Part shown: positions 12,929 through 23,824 of the stretch, piece by piece | Layout of the letters: each line of letters starts with the position of its first letter | Position numbering within the stretch: position 1 is the stretch's first letter | DNA from: Pyricularia pennisetigena | Lineage: Eukaryota; Ascomycota; Sordariomycetes; Magnaporthales; Pyriculariaceae | DNA: 64,000 nucleotides | Assembly (NCBI RefSeq): GCF_004337985.1 | Contig: NC_043741.1 | Span: 5,295,445-5,359,444, forward strand | Direction: 5' to 3' | The notes under the pieces: model-generated | Told to the model about the DNA's origin: nothing | What the model saw: the letters and a program-made list of their open reading frames with translations, nothing else | Databases searched by the model: none | Position numbers and translations under genes: made by a program

Positions 12929-13123
12929 GGCGATATCGCAGTATTAGGTATTTTGTTAATAATACCGCCATAAACGGCGAAATGCGATAAAATGTCCTTA
13001 AATTAGAACGAGCACGATTTTTTCGGCCAATGTAATTGGTCGAAAAACCATATGGTTGAAAGGTATATGGAGCGCTCGGTCCCCACTGCGAAGCAGGGGG
13101 GTCCAATCTGAGCACTGAAACTA
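12929..13123 (+). mobile_element. 3' fragment of the 9-bp-TSD element (copy 4)
   Basis: Matches the last ~195 bases of the copy ending at 3,057: the CCATAAACGGCGAAATGCG block, the CCCCACTGCGAAGCAGGGG hairpin and the terminus AGCACTGAAACTA (RIP variant of AGCACTGAGACTA). The left part of the element is missing or unrecognisable. Confidence 0.8.
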
Positions 13124-13690
13124 TTAGAATCCCTAAAATCCATAATTAATAGGTGCCCTAATATTTATACCAATCCAGGTGCACGTAACGAATTCAATTC
13201 GTTAAATGGGTGCAGGGTAAACTGCAGGGTATCGTGCAGGGTAAATTAACCACTAACGTAATTCCGTTAATGGGTTTATAGGCTATTGTAAACCCTATTA
13301 AACACACTAGGACTTAATGGGCTATTAGCGAACGAATACAGGGGTTTTTGGCCCTAATTCGCTAGCGTAAACCCTATTAAAAATTAAATTAATTACAATA
13401 GCGTGCACGATCCACAAAAACCACACCAAACATCTTTGGATTTATAATATAAACGATCGTTGCAATACCCAAAAAGGCCTAAATCGAACGCTAATTTTTA
13501 GCGATCCCCATTGTAAATACAGGGAGTTAGGTGCTAAATTAGCGCCTAAAACTAACAATTTTGCACAAAAACAGCAACATTTTCGTCAATATACGTGCTG
13601 TAAAAATGCGCGATAACCAAAATAAAACCTAAAATTCAAACTTTCCAACGATGCAAAATGCACTTTAATAGACAAACTAAAACCTTTCCG
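13124..13690. other. Spacer, less mutated, no gene seen
   Basis: Contains three GCAGGGT motifs (about 13,201-13,237) and short inverted segments such as TTAGCGAACGAAT/ATTCGCTAG around 13,325-13,366. These suggest a small repeat relic. No coding region is supported. Confidence 0.4.
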
Positions 13691-13733
13691 GGTTTATGAT
13701 TTATTAATAATATAGGTTATTAATAAGGGGTTA
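13691..13733. repeat. Outer part of left inverted-repeat arm (split by gypsy 1)
   Basis: The last ~32 bases before the gypsy LTR match, allowing C-to-T and G-to-A changes, the reverse complement of about 26,510-26,545. The arm continues at 21,495 on the other side of the gypsy element, with the target duplication GGTTA shared at the junction (13,729-13,733 and 21,495-21,499). Confidence 0.7.
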
Positions 13734-13921
13734 TGTTATAGGGTAAGCCAACGGCCTTGGGACCGTTAAGTATCCTTGTTGGTATTATTACTAACGTTGG
13801 GGAAAAAGGGAGGAAAAAATGTATGTCCGGGTCGTGGTAATATCCTTCCCTTTATAAATTATCCCTAACCCGCTTTTATATTTTATTACGTAATACGTGC
13901 CTTAAATACGAATTTATAATA
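13734..13921 (-). repeat. Gypsy LTR (3' LTR, copy 1)
   Basis: 188 bp, heavily C-to-T/G-to-A mutated relative to 21,307-21,494 (the terminal CCATAACA reads TTATAATA here). It contains the hairpin-capable AACGGCC...GACCGTT near its left end. Confidence 0.9.
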
Positions 13922-14025
13922 TAGCCCGCATTCGCCCGTCCTTTATCGGGTATAATCCCCATTTGGAAATATAAAGGCAATCCAGCGGGCGCGTATCCTA
14001 ATATAGCTTACCCGTCCATTATTCC

Positions 14026-14640
14026 GGGCGGTATAAACCCGTGGTCGGGTTCTACCTTCCTATTTTCGGCCGCGGTTATATTATGGGCTTTTTATCCCCG
14101 GTTCCGTTTATGGGCGGTTATTATAATTCGTTTTTTCCCAATTTTAGGTGGTATAAATCCGTAATCGAATTTTATTTTCCCGCCTTTGGCTGCGATTATA
14201 TCGTGGTTTTTTTATTATATTTACCGTTTACAAGTGGTTATCGTGGTTTATTTTCCTTTTATTTTGGGCGGTATAGGGCCGTGGTCGGGTTTTACCTTCC
14301 TGCTTTTAATTGCGGTGGTGTCGCGGTTTTTTTATCGTATTTACCGTTTGCGGGTATTTATCGCGGTTTACCTTTTTTTTATTTTGGGCGGTATAAGGCC
14401 GTAATCGGGTTTTACCCTCCTATTTTGAATTGCGGTAATATCGCGGTTTTTTTATCGTATTTACCGTTTACGGGTATTTATCGCGGTTTATTTTCCTTTT
14501 ATTTTGGGCGGTGTAAAACCGTGGTCGGGTTTTGCTTTCCTGCTTTTGGTTGCGGTAATATCGCGGTTTTTTTATTATACCTGCCGTTTGCGGGTATTTA
14601 TCGCGGTCTATTTTCCTTTTATTTTAAATGGTATAGGTTC
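14026..14640. repeat. Five 120-bp tandem repeats inside gypsy copy 1
   Basis: The landmark GGGCGGTATA or its variants starts at 14,026, 14,146, 14,266, 14,386, 14,506 and 14,626, an exact 120-bp (40-codon) period. The plus strand stays open as a hydrophobic F/Y/G/L-rich 205-codon frame. The minus strand (pol orientation) reads as a K/R/N-rich 40-residue repeat interrupted by TAA codons at likely former CAA sites. Which strand coded is unresolved; retention of a multiple of three argues that one of them did. Confidence 0.85.
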
Positions 14641-15076
14641 GTTTATTTATTGGCATAATTCCTTTCCCGTAATAATTGCGGTTTTTATTTTTCGCATTTT
14701 TCCCGCGTTATTATCCTAATCCTTTTTGCTTTCCAATTTTTCCTCCATTCGAATTTTTTTCGTCCCTATTCCCTTTTTTTTTACCATTTTATCGATTTTT
14801 CCCGTTTTCCCCTCGCTTTATTTTTTATTTATATTATTTTTTTTTCGTCCGTTTTTATTTTTTGTTCGTTCCTATTTATTATTTGTATCGTTATTTATCG
14901 TTACCGCGTCGTTATTATATCCCGGGTTTTTATTTTTTTAATCGCGTTATAAATAACGCCTGGATAAACCAATACCGGTGGTGGAAATGGCCGGCCTCCC
15001 CACCGTGGTAGTTAATTATTTTCGTCGTATAATAATAACGGTCGCCCATTTGTAAATTATATCGATTAAATACCGA

Positions 15077-16262
15077 TTGGGTAATATCGTTAATTTATAT
15101 TCGCAACGTTTTCGTCGCGTTATCGGTACCGCGGAATTCCAGGGTAATTTAAATAACGACGAATATACCGCCCCGGAAAATATATTTATTTTTTACATTT
15201 TTTATATAAAAACGTTTAAAATTAACGGGGTTTGGGAGTATAGCCCTGCCCCCGACGGTATTAATTACCAACGATATCGCGACACCAAAAAATCGCATTA
15301 TTATTATAACGAGGCCGTTTACGCTTTTAATTTTATCCTCCGCCGCCGTTTACGAAAATTAAAAACCACGATTTATAATAATCGTTATATTATCCAACAT
15401 TTAATTAAAAGCACCGTTATAAATGGCAAAAAAATTCCTGGCAAAAATGCCGTGCTGTTTCGAAATTTTTTTACCGCGTATACCAATTGGGTCCGCGTTT
15501 ATTAGGACGTATAAGATAAAATAGCCAATTCCGGGGCCGTAACGACCTTTGCTAAAACCATTATTTTTACTATTATATTTAATACCCTTTTTCGTAGCGG
15601 TGGTAATTGTAACCGTTAATTAGTACAAATTTTCGCACGCGGCTTTATTTATTTGGAAATGCGTTTAACTCTTTTAATATACAATTATTTCGATAACGTT
15701 ATTAATTTTTAAAATTTTTTTAGGAACGTAATACGTCGCGTTATAAAAAGAATTTGTAAAAAACGTATCGAAGTAATAATATTTTCGTTGCTTTAACTGC
15801 CGTCCTAACCCCTTCCCCCGCCGTTTTTGTACGCCAATTTCGCCCCGCGCATTCCCTACGCCTTTTCGCTTTTATTATTACCACGCCCCGTCGACGTTTC
15901 GAAATTTTTTTTTCGCGTTACCCCGTTGCATTTCGTTTTATTCGTGCCCCAATTCGGTTTATATTTGGTTTTTCGCGTCCCCGTACCCCTATTTCGTCGC
16001 ATTTTCGTATTTTTGGTCGTAATATGGGCAAAAACCCGTTTTTTGGAAAATCCCGTCGTAAATTCTTTTTAATCGAAAATATTACCCGACGTCGTACCGT
16101 TTTATTGCGGAAGGTTAGCCAGTTCGTTAAATAGTGGGAATTCCCGGTTTTTAAAAAAGATGCGGAAAATAATAAAATAAAAAAAAACGTTAAAATAAAA
16201 AAAAATAAAAAAAAGGGAAACCTGGATAACGAATTGGAAACGTATAATTCGGTTTTTAATTA
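15077..16262 (+). pseudogene. Antisense accessory ORF remnant in gypsy copy 1
   Basis: The plus strand is opposite to pol. A 142-codon open stretch (15,077-15,505) continues past RIP-type stops to about 15,710, then in a shifted frame to 16,262, ending in a lysine-rich tail. Composition is protein-like (for example FNFILRRRLRKLK). The equivalent region of copy 2 (about 32,100-33,302) preserves the same reading frame and residues apart from RIP-type changes. I recognise no family. It lies between the chromodomain end of pol and the 120-bp repeats. Confidence 0.5.
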
Positions 16263-16599
16263 ATATTTTATCGCCGCGCAAAATTATCGTTTCGTTTTAT
16301 ATATATTAATTTAATTTAAAAATTGGGTGGATGGGATGCGGCCACGTTACCCTAAAAATAAGCGCGGGTTATATGGTCGTCGGTTTATTTTTATTGCATT
16401 TCGCCCCGGTAAAAAGTTTAATTTTACGTATTTTTTTTACCGTACGTTTAATAAAATTAATATTTATTTTAGGTTTACCGCGTCGTTTTTTTTCCGGGGA
16501 ATCGTCGATTTTTTAATTAATTGTAATAAATCCCTGGTCCGGTTAAATATTTAATTATTAACGTCGTTTCGATATTGGGTTATTATTTATTTGGACCGG

Positions 16600-19500
16600 C
16601 CCCCATTTTGTTTCGAATTCGTCCAATATCCGTATATTTTCCACTGTTATCAAATTTTCCTATATGGGTTTATCGTATTTTTTCCATTTTAACAAAATTT
16701 TGCGTTTGCGTTTTTTCCCTATTACGTTTTTCGCGGCCAGGATTTCCTTTATTACCCATTTTTCCGCGGTTTCGTTATTTAAATTAAATAGGATTAATAA
16801 CGGGCCGGGTTTAATATCGGTACGAATTTGGGACGGTAATAGGTCGTCCGCAGCCTTTTCGATTAATTCCACGTAAAAAATGGGGTAAATTTTTTTCGGG
16901 ACGTTTAACGTAATTATTAATGGTGTAAAAATCGTTATAACCGTATATTTATTCGCCACGAAATCAAGCTTTTTATTCGGGCGTTTAATTTTAACGTTCC
17001 GTAGGTTGAAAAAGGTTTTATCCCCTATTTTGAAACGGTCCGCCGGTTTCCGTGTTTTATTCGCGTTTTTTTGGCGTTATTGTATATAAATTATAACGGC
17101 GTAAACCACGTTTATACCGTTTTTAAAATATTATAAAAACAAATTCGCGCGGCCTTTGGGCGTGGAACCCGGTCGTCCGTTTACCTATATTACCGGGACC
17201 GCGTTTATTTCGTATTTTAATAATAATTTATTAAAATTAATTCCCGTAATTAACGAATTCCTATTATTTAACGTTAACTAAACGGCCGGTAAATATTCGG
17301 ACCAATTTATTTGGTCGAATATTACGAAAACTTTTAAATAATATTATATTTCCTAATTAGTCCGTTCCGTACCCCCGTCCGTTTTTAAATGGTAGGACGT
17401 CCATAATAATTATAAAATTCCTATTTATTAATACAATTCCGACCAAAAACCTTTTACCCAATCCGACCCCCGGTCCAATATAATCGCGTTAAAAAAACTT
17501 TTAAAACCGCCACCAAATGGAAACGAATTTCGCGGCGTAAATTTCGGTTTTTATCGAATTTATCGCTTTTAGTTGGATATATTTGGAAAATTTATTAATT
17601 ATAATTATTATATAACGCGGCGCGTCCGCATTATTATTTGGAAAATCCGTTATAAAATTAATGGAAATTTGTTTCCAAAATTTATCCGGTATTGGTAAAA
17701 ATTGTAATAATTTCTATTTGCGTCGTTTTAATAATTTTATTTTGCGGTATATATCGTAATTACGTACGAATCGTCGGATATATTCGGTTATCCCGTCCCA
17801 ATAATAATTTCGAACCAAAATTGTAAATATATTATCTTTACCGTAATAATTAATTATTGGGGATTCGTGGGTTCGTTGTAAAATTGCCGTGGTTAAAAAT
17901 TCTCATTTGGGTAATTAAAAACGGTTTTTATATAATAACGTACCGGAAACGTTTATTAAATAATCCGTTATTTATGCTATCGTTTCGGTTTCGGGTGGGA
18001 ATCGTTTTATATTTTATTAAACCGCGTTACGTTTATAAACGTAGACCGGGTTTTTTTCCACTATTTTGTTCCAGAATTTTGCTATATAAAATTGTTGGAA
18101 AATAAATATTTTTTCCGGGATTACCGGTAATATATTTTATAATAATATTTAAAAAATACCGATTATGGTTTTATTGGGTATTAGGCGTAATATTATCGTT
18201 TTCCTTTTTTCGCTGGTTTCGTCCTGCTTCCGTTTCGATAACGCGTCGGGGATTATCGCGTATTTCCCTGGTCGGTATTTTAAAACGTAATTAAATTTGG
18301 ATAAAATTTTAATTTACCGCATTTACCGTTCCGACCCCATTTTCGGTTTTGTAAAATATTCGAACGTTTTATAATTCGTAAAAATGGTAAAAAAAAACGG
18401 ATATTGCGTAATTCCGCCTCCTATATTTGTAAATAATAAATAACCGCGAACAATTTTTTATCGTAAATAATATAATTACGTTGGGCCGTCGTGAATTTAA
18501 CGGAATAAAATATTACCGGTTTTTATAACCCGTTTTTCCCTTTTTATATTAATACCCCCCCGATAATTGCGCCGGAATAATCCGTTTCGTCGTTTTATTG
18601 GATTAATATTAGCGTTTGCAAAAATATCTGTTTAAATATTTTAAAAATAGCGTTTTATTCCGGTATTTATTTAAACGGTATTCCTTTTTTGGTAAATCGA
18701 AATTAAAACGCCGTTAAACCCGAATACCCGTTTATAAAATCCCGGTAAAAATTTGCAAATCCTAGGAAACCGCGCAATTTTCGTAATTTCGTCGGGGTTT
18801 CCTATTCCCGGATCGCGCGTAATTTTTCCGGATTAGTTTCCACGTTTATGTTAACGTTTATAATAAACCCCAAATATTTAACGGAAATAACCGCGAACGC
18901 GTTTTTATCGAAATCCAAATTTAAACCCGTTTTTTTTAATTTTCCCAAAATATGGGTGATTTTCCGCCAATAGTCCGTTTTGGAACCGGACGTATATATT
19001 AAATTATCGTCCAAATATATTAATAGATAATCGTTTAATATATTCCCGAAAACGCCGTTAATATATCGTTGGAACGTGGCCGGGGCGCCCGTTAATCCGA
19101 ATAAATATATTAACTATTTAAATAATCCGAATTTTGTGCGAAAAACTGTAAAATATTTATCCTTTTCGGCCACGCGTAATTTATAAAAAACTGCGCGTAC
19201 GTTTATTTTAATAAACCATTTTATTCCGGATAAAAAGCGGAATATTTTTTTAATTAATAGTAAAAAATACCGGTCCTATATTATAATAGGGTTTAATATT
19301 TTATAATCGACGTATAAACGCTATTTTCCAAAAGTTTTCCGGATTATTAGGACCGGGGTTGCGGTTTATAACGCGTTTATTCGGATCCATTTTTTATCCA
19401 TTATATCGATTATTTATCGCCGCAATTTAAATAATTAATCGCGCGGTATATAATATAACCGGTTTTATAATAACGGCGGGGATTTACCGTCGTTATTATT

Positions 19501-21250
19501 TTAAATCCGGATATAATGGTCCAATTCGTTTTTATACGGGGGTAAAACCGAAATTTTATCGTCGTTAAATAAATTTCCGAAACTTTCTAATTTTACGGGT
19601 AACGTCGCCGGGGGTTTTACGTCGTTTTTATTTACCGCCGTTATAATTAAAACCCGGGCTATATTTCGTAACGAAATAAAAGCGAATTTTATTTGTTCGT
19701 TCGTATTTTTTTTTATTTTTCGGGCCGCGGCCAGGAATATATTGTTTATAACCACCGTAAATTTCCCGTTTTTTGGACGCAGGGATAATTTTTGCACAAA
19801 TAACCCTTTAACGGGCCCTATTTTCAATTTTTTTTAATTTGGGTTAAATACCATTTTCCGGTGGGTTATCCAAAAAAATCCCAAAAATAAATCCTGCGTT
19901 AATCCCGGAATTATATAAAAGGATATCGGCGCAGATTAACCGTTAATATCCACGTCGTAATTACCCATTTCCCGTATATTGGTTCGTATTCGTCCCGTTA
20001 CCGTGCCCAACCGGCGGATTTATAATAAAAAAAGTTTTATTATTCCCAATTTTTCGGTATAATTTTTATTTATAACCGCGTAATATTCGCATTTTAAATC
20101 CATTTGTGCAATAATAAATTTCGTTAGATTAATTAAAACTGGAATAAAAAATGGTCGTTTATTTATTATAATTTGTATTTTTTTTAATTATTTTTTCCGA
20201 TTTATATTTATTAACGTATTATAAAATGGTCCGGGCCCGTCGCGTCGGTTTTCCTTTGGGTTAAAATTGTGGCCCAAAATTATTTTTTTCCTTTTTTAAA
20301 ATCGTTTAACGTCGGACGTATAACCGGTGCGAATTGGTAATTTTGGGCGTAATAAAAGGCGGACCCGCAACGGAAATAGGCCTTTATTTTACGGCGTCGC
20401 TGGAATTTTTAAACGGATATTTATAAAACCCTATTTTTCCTTTTATTTTTATCCAATCGACGTTTTTTTCGTTTATTACCAGCGTTATAACGGTTTCGGT
20501 TAATTTTTATCGCTAATACGCCCGTTATTATTATATTTTTTAAACTTATTTATAAGGAATTTAAAAAGGGGGCGTTCCGTTTTTGGCCGAAACGTTTATC
20601 CAAATTAATAACCTCCAAATTTTGGGCGATATAGCGGTATATAGCGATAAATCCGTGGTAAAAATCGGAAACGATATTTTTTCCTACCGACGCCTTTTTT
20701 ATCCGGTTAACGACCCGGAAACGTAAATAATTAACCCGTATTTCGTTTAATTATTTAAAACCCCCGGCCGCAATAAAAAGGCGTTCGAATTTAGTAAGGA
20801 AATATACGAACGATTCGCCGTATCGTATTCGAAATACCTTTAATTCGGCGAAAATTTGGGTTTTTTTATAAAAATCGTCGTACGTAAATCCCAAATATTC
20901 GATAAAATCCTCGTAATTATACCCCCCTCCCGTACCCCTTATTTCGTAAAAAAAACGGACGATATTTTATATTATAATAATAAAATTAAATTATACGTAT
21001 TCGAACTGGTCGCGCTAATTTCCGACAAATTCCGCGTCGCGTATTAATTTATACGAAATAATTTATTTCCAAATTGTAAATGTAACCGGTGCGCCGTTAT
21101 ATAATGGGGGGTTACGTAAAAGTTTTTTTTGGGGCGTTATTTTTACGCGATCGCGCCTGCGTTTAAGGAATATAATTGCATTTAAGCGATACGTTTTTCC
21201 AATATCGCGATATTCGCGACCAGGTTTTGGTAAGGGTCGTAAATTTCCCC
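16600..21250 (-). pseudogene. Gypsy copy 1 gag-pol-chromodomain remnant
   Basis: Minus-strand translation gives a gag with a retrotransposon_gag-like stretch (around 20,700-21,050) and a zinc-knuckle-like FRCGSA segment near 20,370. An aspartic protease region and the RT entry LPPYKNELDHYI follow (19,501-19,560). The RT catalytic area with DDNLIYT and the YLGFII block lies at 18,802-19,014, then RNase H around 18,400-18,760. The integrase includes GGTERTN near 17,370 and LTLNNRNS near 17,270. The chromodomain at 16,660-16,960 has the preceding PIFYVELIEKAADD linker and ILLKWKKYDKP. Stops in most blocks show it is dead. Confidence 0.88.
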
Positions 21251-21306
21251 TCCCGGGCCTGGTTTTGGGTTAATTATTATTATATTTAAATTTAAACGTT
21301 AATAAA

Positions 21307-21494
21307 TATTATAAAGTAAATTAACGGTTTTGGGACCGTTAAATATTTTTATTGGTATTATTATTAACGCTGGGGAAAAAGGGAGGAAAAGGTGTATATC
21401 CGGGTCGTGGTAATGTCCTTCCCTTTATATATTATCCCTAACCCGCTCTTGTATCTTATTACGTGATACGTGCCTTAGGCACGAATCCATAACA
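21307..21494 (-). repeat. Gypsy LTR (5' LTR, copy 1)
   Basis: 188 bp, ending CCATAACA. It is followed by the GGTTA duplication and then the continuation of the inverted-repeat arm. Confidence 0.9.
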
Positions 21495-22030
21495 GGTTAA
21501 ACATTAACTTAAATGCGGCGTAATGCCAATTGCGCTGTAAAAACTTGTAATTATAGGGTTTATATAAACTAAATTTACTAATTTTGGGATAACTAGATTT
21601 AATTTATTAATGGGGGAGATTTTGCTTTATCTTTTTTACATATTTTCCGATATCGAAATGGGGGTCCGCACCCCGCAAAAAGTTTCGGTACCGCACACGA
21701 TTATCCGAAAAATTGTTTTATATACGTTATTGAAAAAACACCTTTATTTCCATATAAACCATTTTTGGGTTCGCACTAATTTGCTAATTTGGTGAAAATT
21801 TTAACCCCATACAGGGTAGCTGACTCGTAAGTGCAGGGTGGGTATTAAACCCGGTACAGGGTGAAACCCCATTCGCTGGTTTTGAATCGCAATTCCTGCA
21901 ATATACAAAATATAATAGAAAATCTGACAACCTCAACAGCCCCATTTCGGCACTATCTATTATGGCTTATATACAAATAAAAGTGGACCCATTACATGCT
22001 TAATAACGCATATAATTAACAGTATTATTT
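21495..22030. repeat. Left arm of a long inverted repeat
   Basis: Reads as the reverse complement of about 25,975-26,515, including TAATGGGGGAGATTTTGC, the GCACCCCGC/GCGGACCCCC block and TACAGGGTAGCTGACTCG. Differences are mostly C/T and G/A. With 13,691-13,733 it forms an arm of about 0.57 kb interrupted by gypsy copy 1. Confidence 0.85.
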
Positions 22031-22395
22031 CGTGCGAATATATAAATCCGAATAATTGATTTTTTAACCAATTTTTATTAGTTATCAGCATTTAATTTAA
22101 AAAATCAATTATTATTAACATATTTTTATCGTATTTTCAATATCTATTGTAAACCGGTCTATATTCGTCTGTTAACCTAAAATTTTTAGGGAAATATTAC
22201 GGCTAACATATTTTGTTTGGCCTTCAAATTTTGTACGTAATCGTTTAAATATAATATTTGCCCTTAGTCGCCTAAATATTGCGACGTTGCTATTTCGATT
22301 AAACCGCGCTTTTTATGCTTTTTAAATCCAGTATTTTAAAGGTTTTGTGCATTATTAAAACGAAAAAAATTTTTCGTTGTAATATTATCTCCATT

Positions 22396-23346
22396 TTAAG
22401 TTAAACCTTTTGCTATATACTTAATTTCGGTCGCGATTTTTATTAAAGTACCCAAAATGAGTTTATCGAAACGGTTTTCGATTGGCTTTTTGCCCAGGTT
22501 ACCTATCCCGATGGAAATAAAATATTTAACCATCGGTTTCAAATTACCGTTATCGTTATAATAAACGTTTATAGCCTTTTTTTCTATTTGTTTAATTAAA
22601 TTGTTTGTTTTTAGCGCCCCGTTAATAAATTGGCGGGTACCAATTTTCATTGGGTCGAAAAACCCGTTCGCAGCCGATGTCGTAAACGCCGCCTCCCAAA
22701 CAATGCAAAATAGGGACTTTTTCCCGCCGATATTATAATTTCGCAGCTGCTCGATCCCGTTAAGGTTTTTCGCGGCCGTAATTACGAAATTAGGGTATAT
22801 TAGCAATAATAAAGCGTTGGAAATGCGATAAGTATTAGCGTTTTACTACCGCGATTATAACCGTCGTTAAACGGGGTATCCGTCGACAGGTTACAATTAC
22901 CAAGAATTTCGAGGACCGCTTTTTTCAATTTGTTTAAAGCGAACTACGCTTTAATACGGCAATTTAAAATAGCTCGAAAAATGTTTCGTAACTTCGCGAA
23001 AACGTCCGCAAATAATTTATTATACGCTGCGATATATTTTTCCACATTTATTTCCAATCGCCCCAGCATAATCGCAAACAGTTTATTTAATATGTTAAAT
23101 TCCCATATTATTATGATAGTATATGGAACTTACATATTTTCCAATGCTAATACCCCCAATTATATCGAAAACGTCGTATGCTTTAACCCGATCGAAACTA
23201 TTTAACTGCCGTTGGTGGTTAAATTTATTTACAATAATTTTCAAAACGTATAGCGTTAATAGTCCGCGTACGCCATTATTGTTAAACGATAGCAGGCAAA
23301 GGCCAGCCGTATCCAATAGGTTAATATTTTTATTAACCGCGGCTGC
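22396..23346 (-). pseudogene. RIP-degraded patatin-like phospholipase gene
   Basis: On the minus strand the N-terminal part (23,316-23,095) shows a degenerate oxyanion-hole loop NNNGVRGLLTLYVL (family: DGGGVRGL). It is followed by FDIIGGISIGK, corresponding to the nucleophile-elbow GTSTGG with the key positions mutated. The downstream open stretch (22,806-22,396, 136 codons) carries WEAAFTTSAANGFFDP and SIGIGNLGKKPIE, which match the conserved EAARATSAAPTFFDP and SIGTGNPG segments of fungal patatin-like lipases. A frame break lies between them (about 22,810-23,090). Any AAA/NB-ARC or repeat domain that such proteins often carry is not visible. The reaction of the living family is acyl hydrolysis of lipids; this copy lacks an intact serine motif. 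Confidence 0.8.
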
Positions 23347-23812
23347 TAAATATTTTTAAACCATAATTAAATTATTTGCGAAAGCAGTAATAACGTAAAT
23401 AGCAGAATATAAAGAACGAATTTTTAGCATTTGCATATATTTAAAGGCGATAATACCTTAAATTTGGAAAAAAACGACCGGAACGGATTTTAAAAACCAG
23501 GTTATTAAAGCTATAGATACGTACTATGATAATTGGCGGAAGGGAAAAAAACAGCTATTTGCGCAGAGGGCTAAAGCCGTTAAAACTGGCCAAAAACAAA
23601 TTTGAAAAACGCCCTGCATATACATTGTTTTTACGGTAACCAGTTATTAACGCAATTGAAACTTATTAAATGGGGATATATAAATTAACTAACCTAATAG
23701 TTACAAAAAGCTAAATATATTCGAGGGATATATTATAAACAATTATCGTTATTGATAACGGTAAAAATATAGGATATATATAACAAACGACGCCAAAACA
23801 ATTTTCAAAAAT
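23347..23812. other. RIP-degraded spacer between patatin remnant and transposon
   Basis: A/T-rich with a somewhat purine-rich, protein-like plus-strand patch at about 23,500-23,610, but no recognised domain. It ends at the probable target site of the inverted 9-bp-TSD element. Confidence 0.4.
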
Positions 23813-23824
23813 GGGTTCGTCTAT

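Larger units (their letters stand above)
13734..21494 (-). mobile_element. Chromodomain gypsy retrotransposon, full-length copy 1
   Basis: 7,761 bp with two 188-bp LTRs (13,734-13,921 and 21,307-21,494) and perfect GGTTA target duplications on both sides. Minus-strand order is gag with a CCHC-like knuckle, protease, RT, RNase H, integrase, chromodomain, then an unusual ~2.6 kb tail. The order and chromodomain mark a chromovirus of the Metaviridae type common in fungi. All frames are broken by RIP-type stops. Confidence 0.92.
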
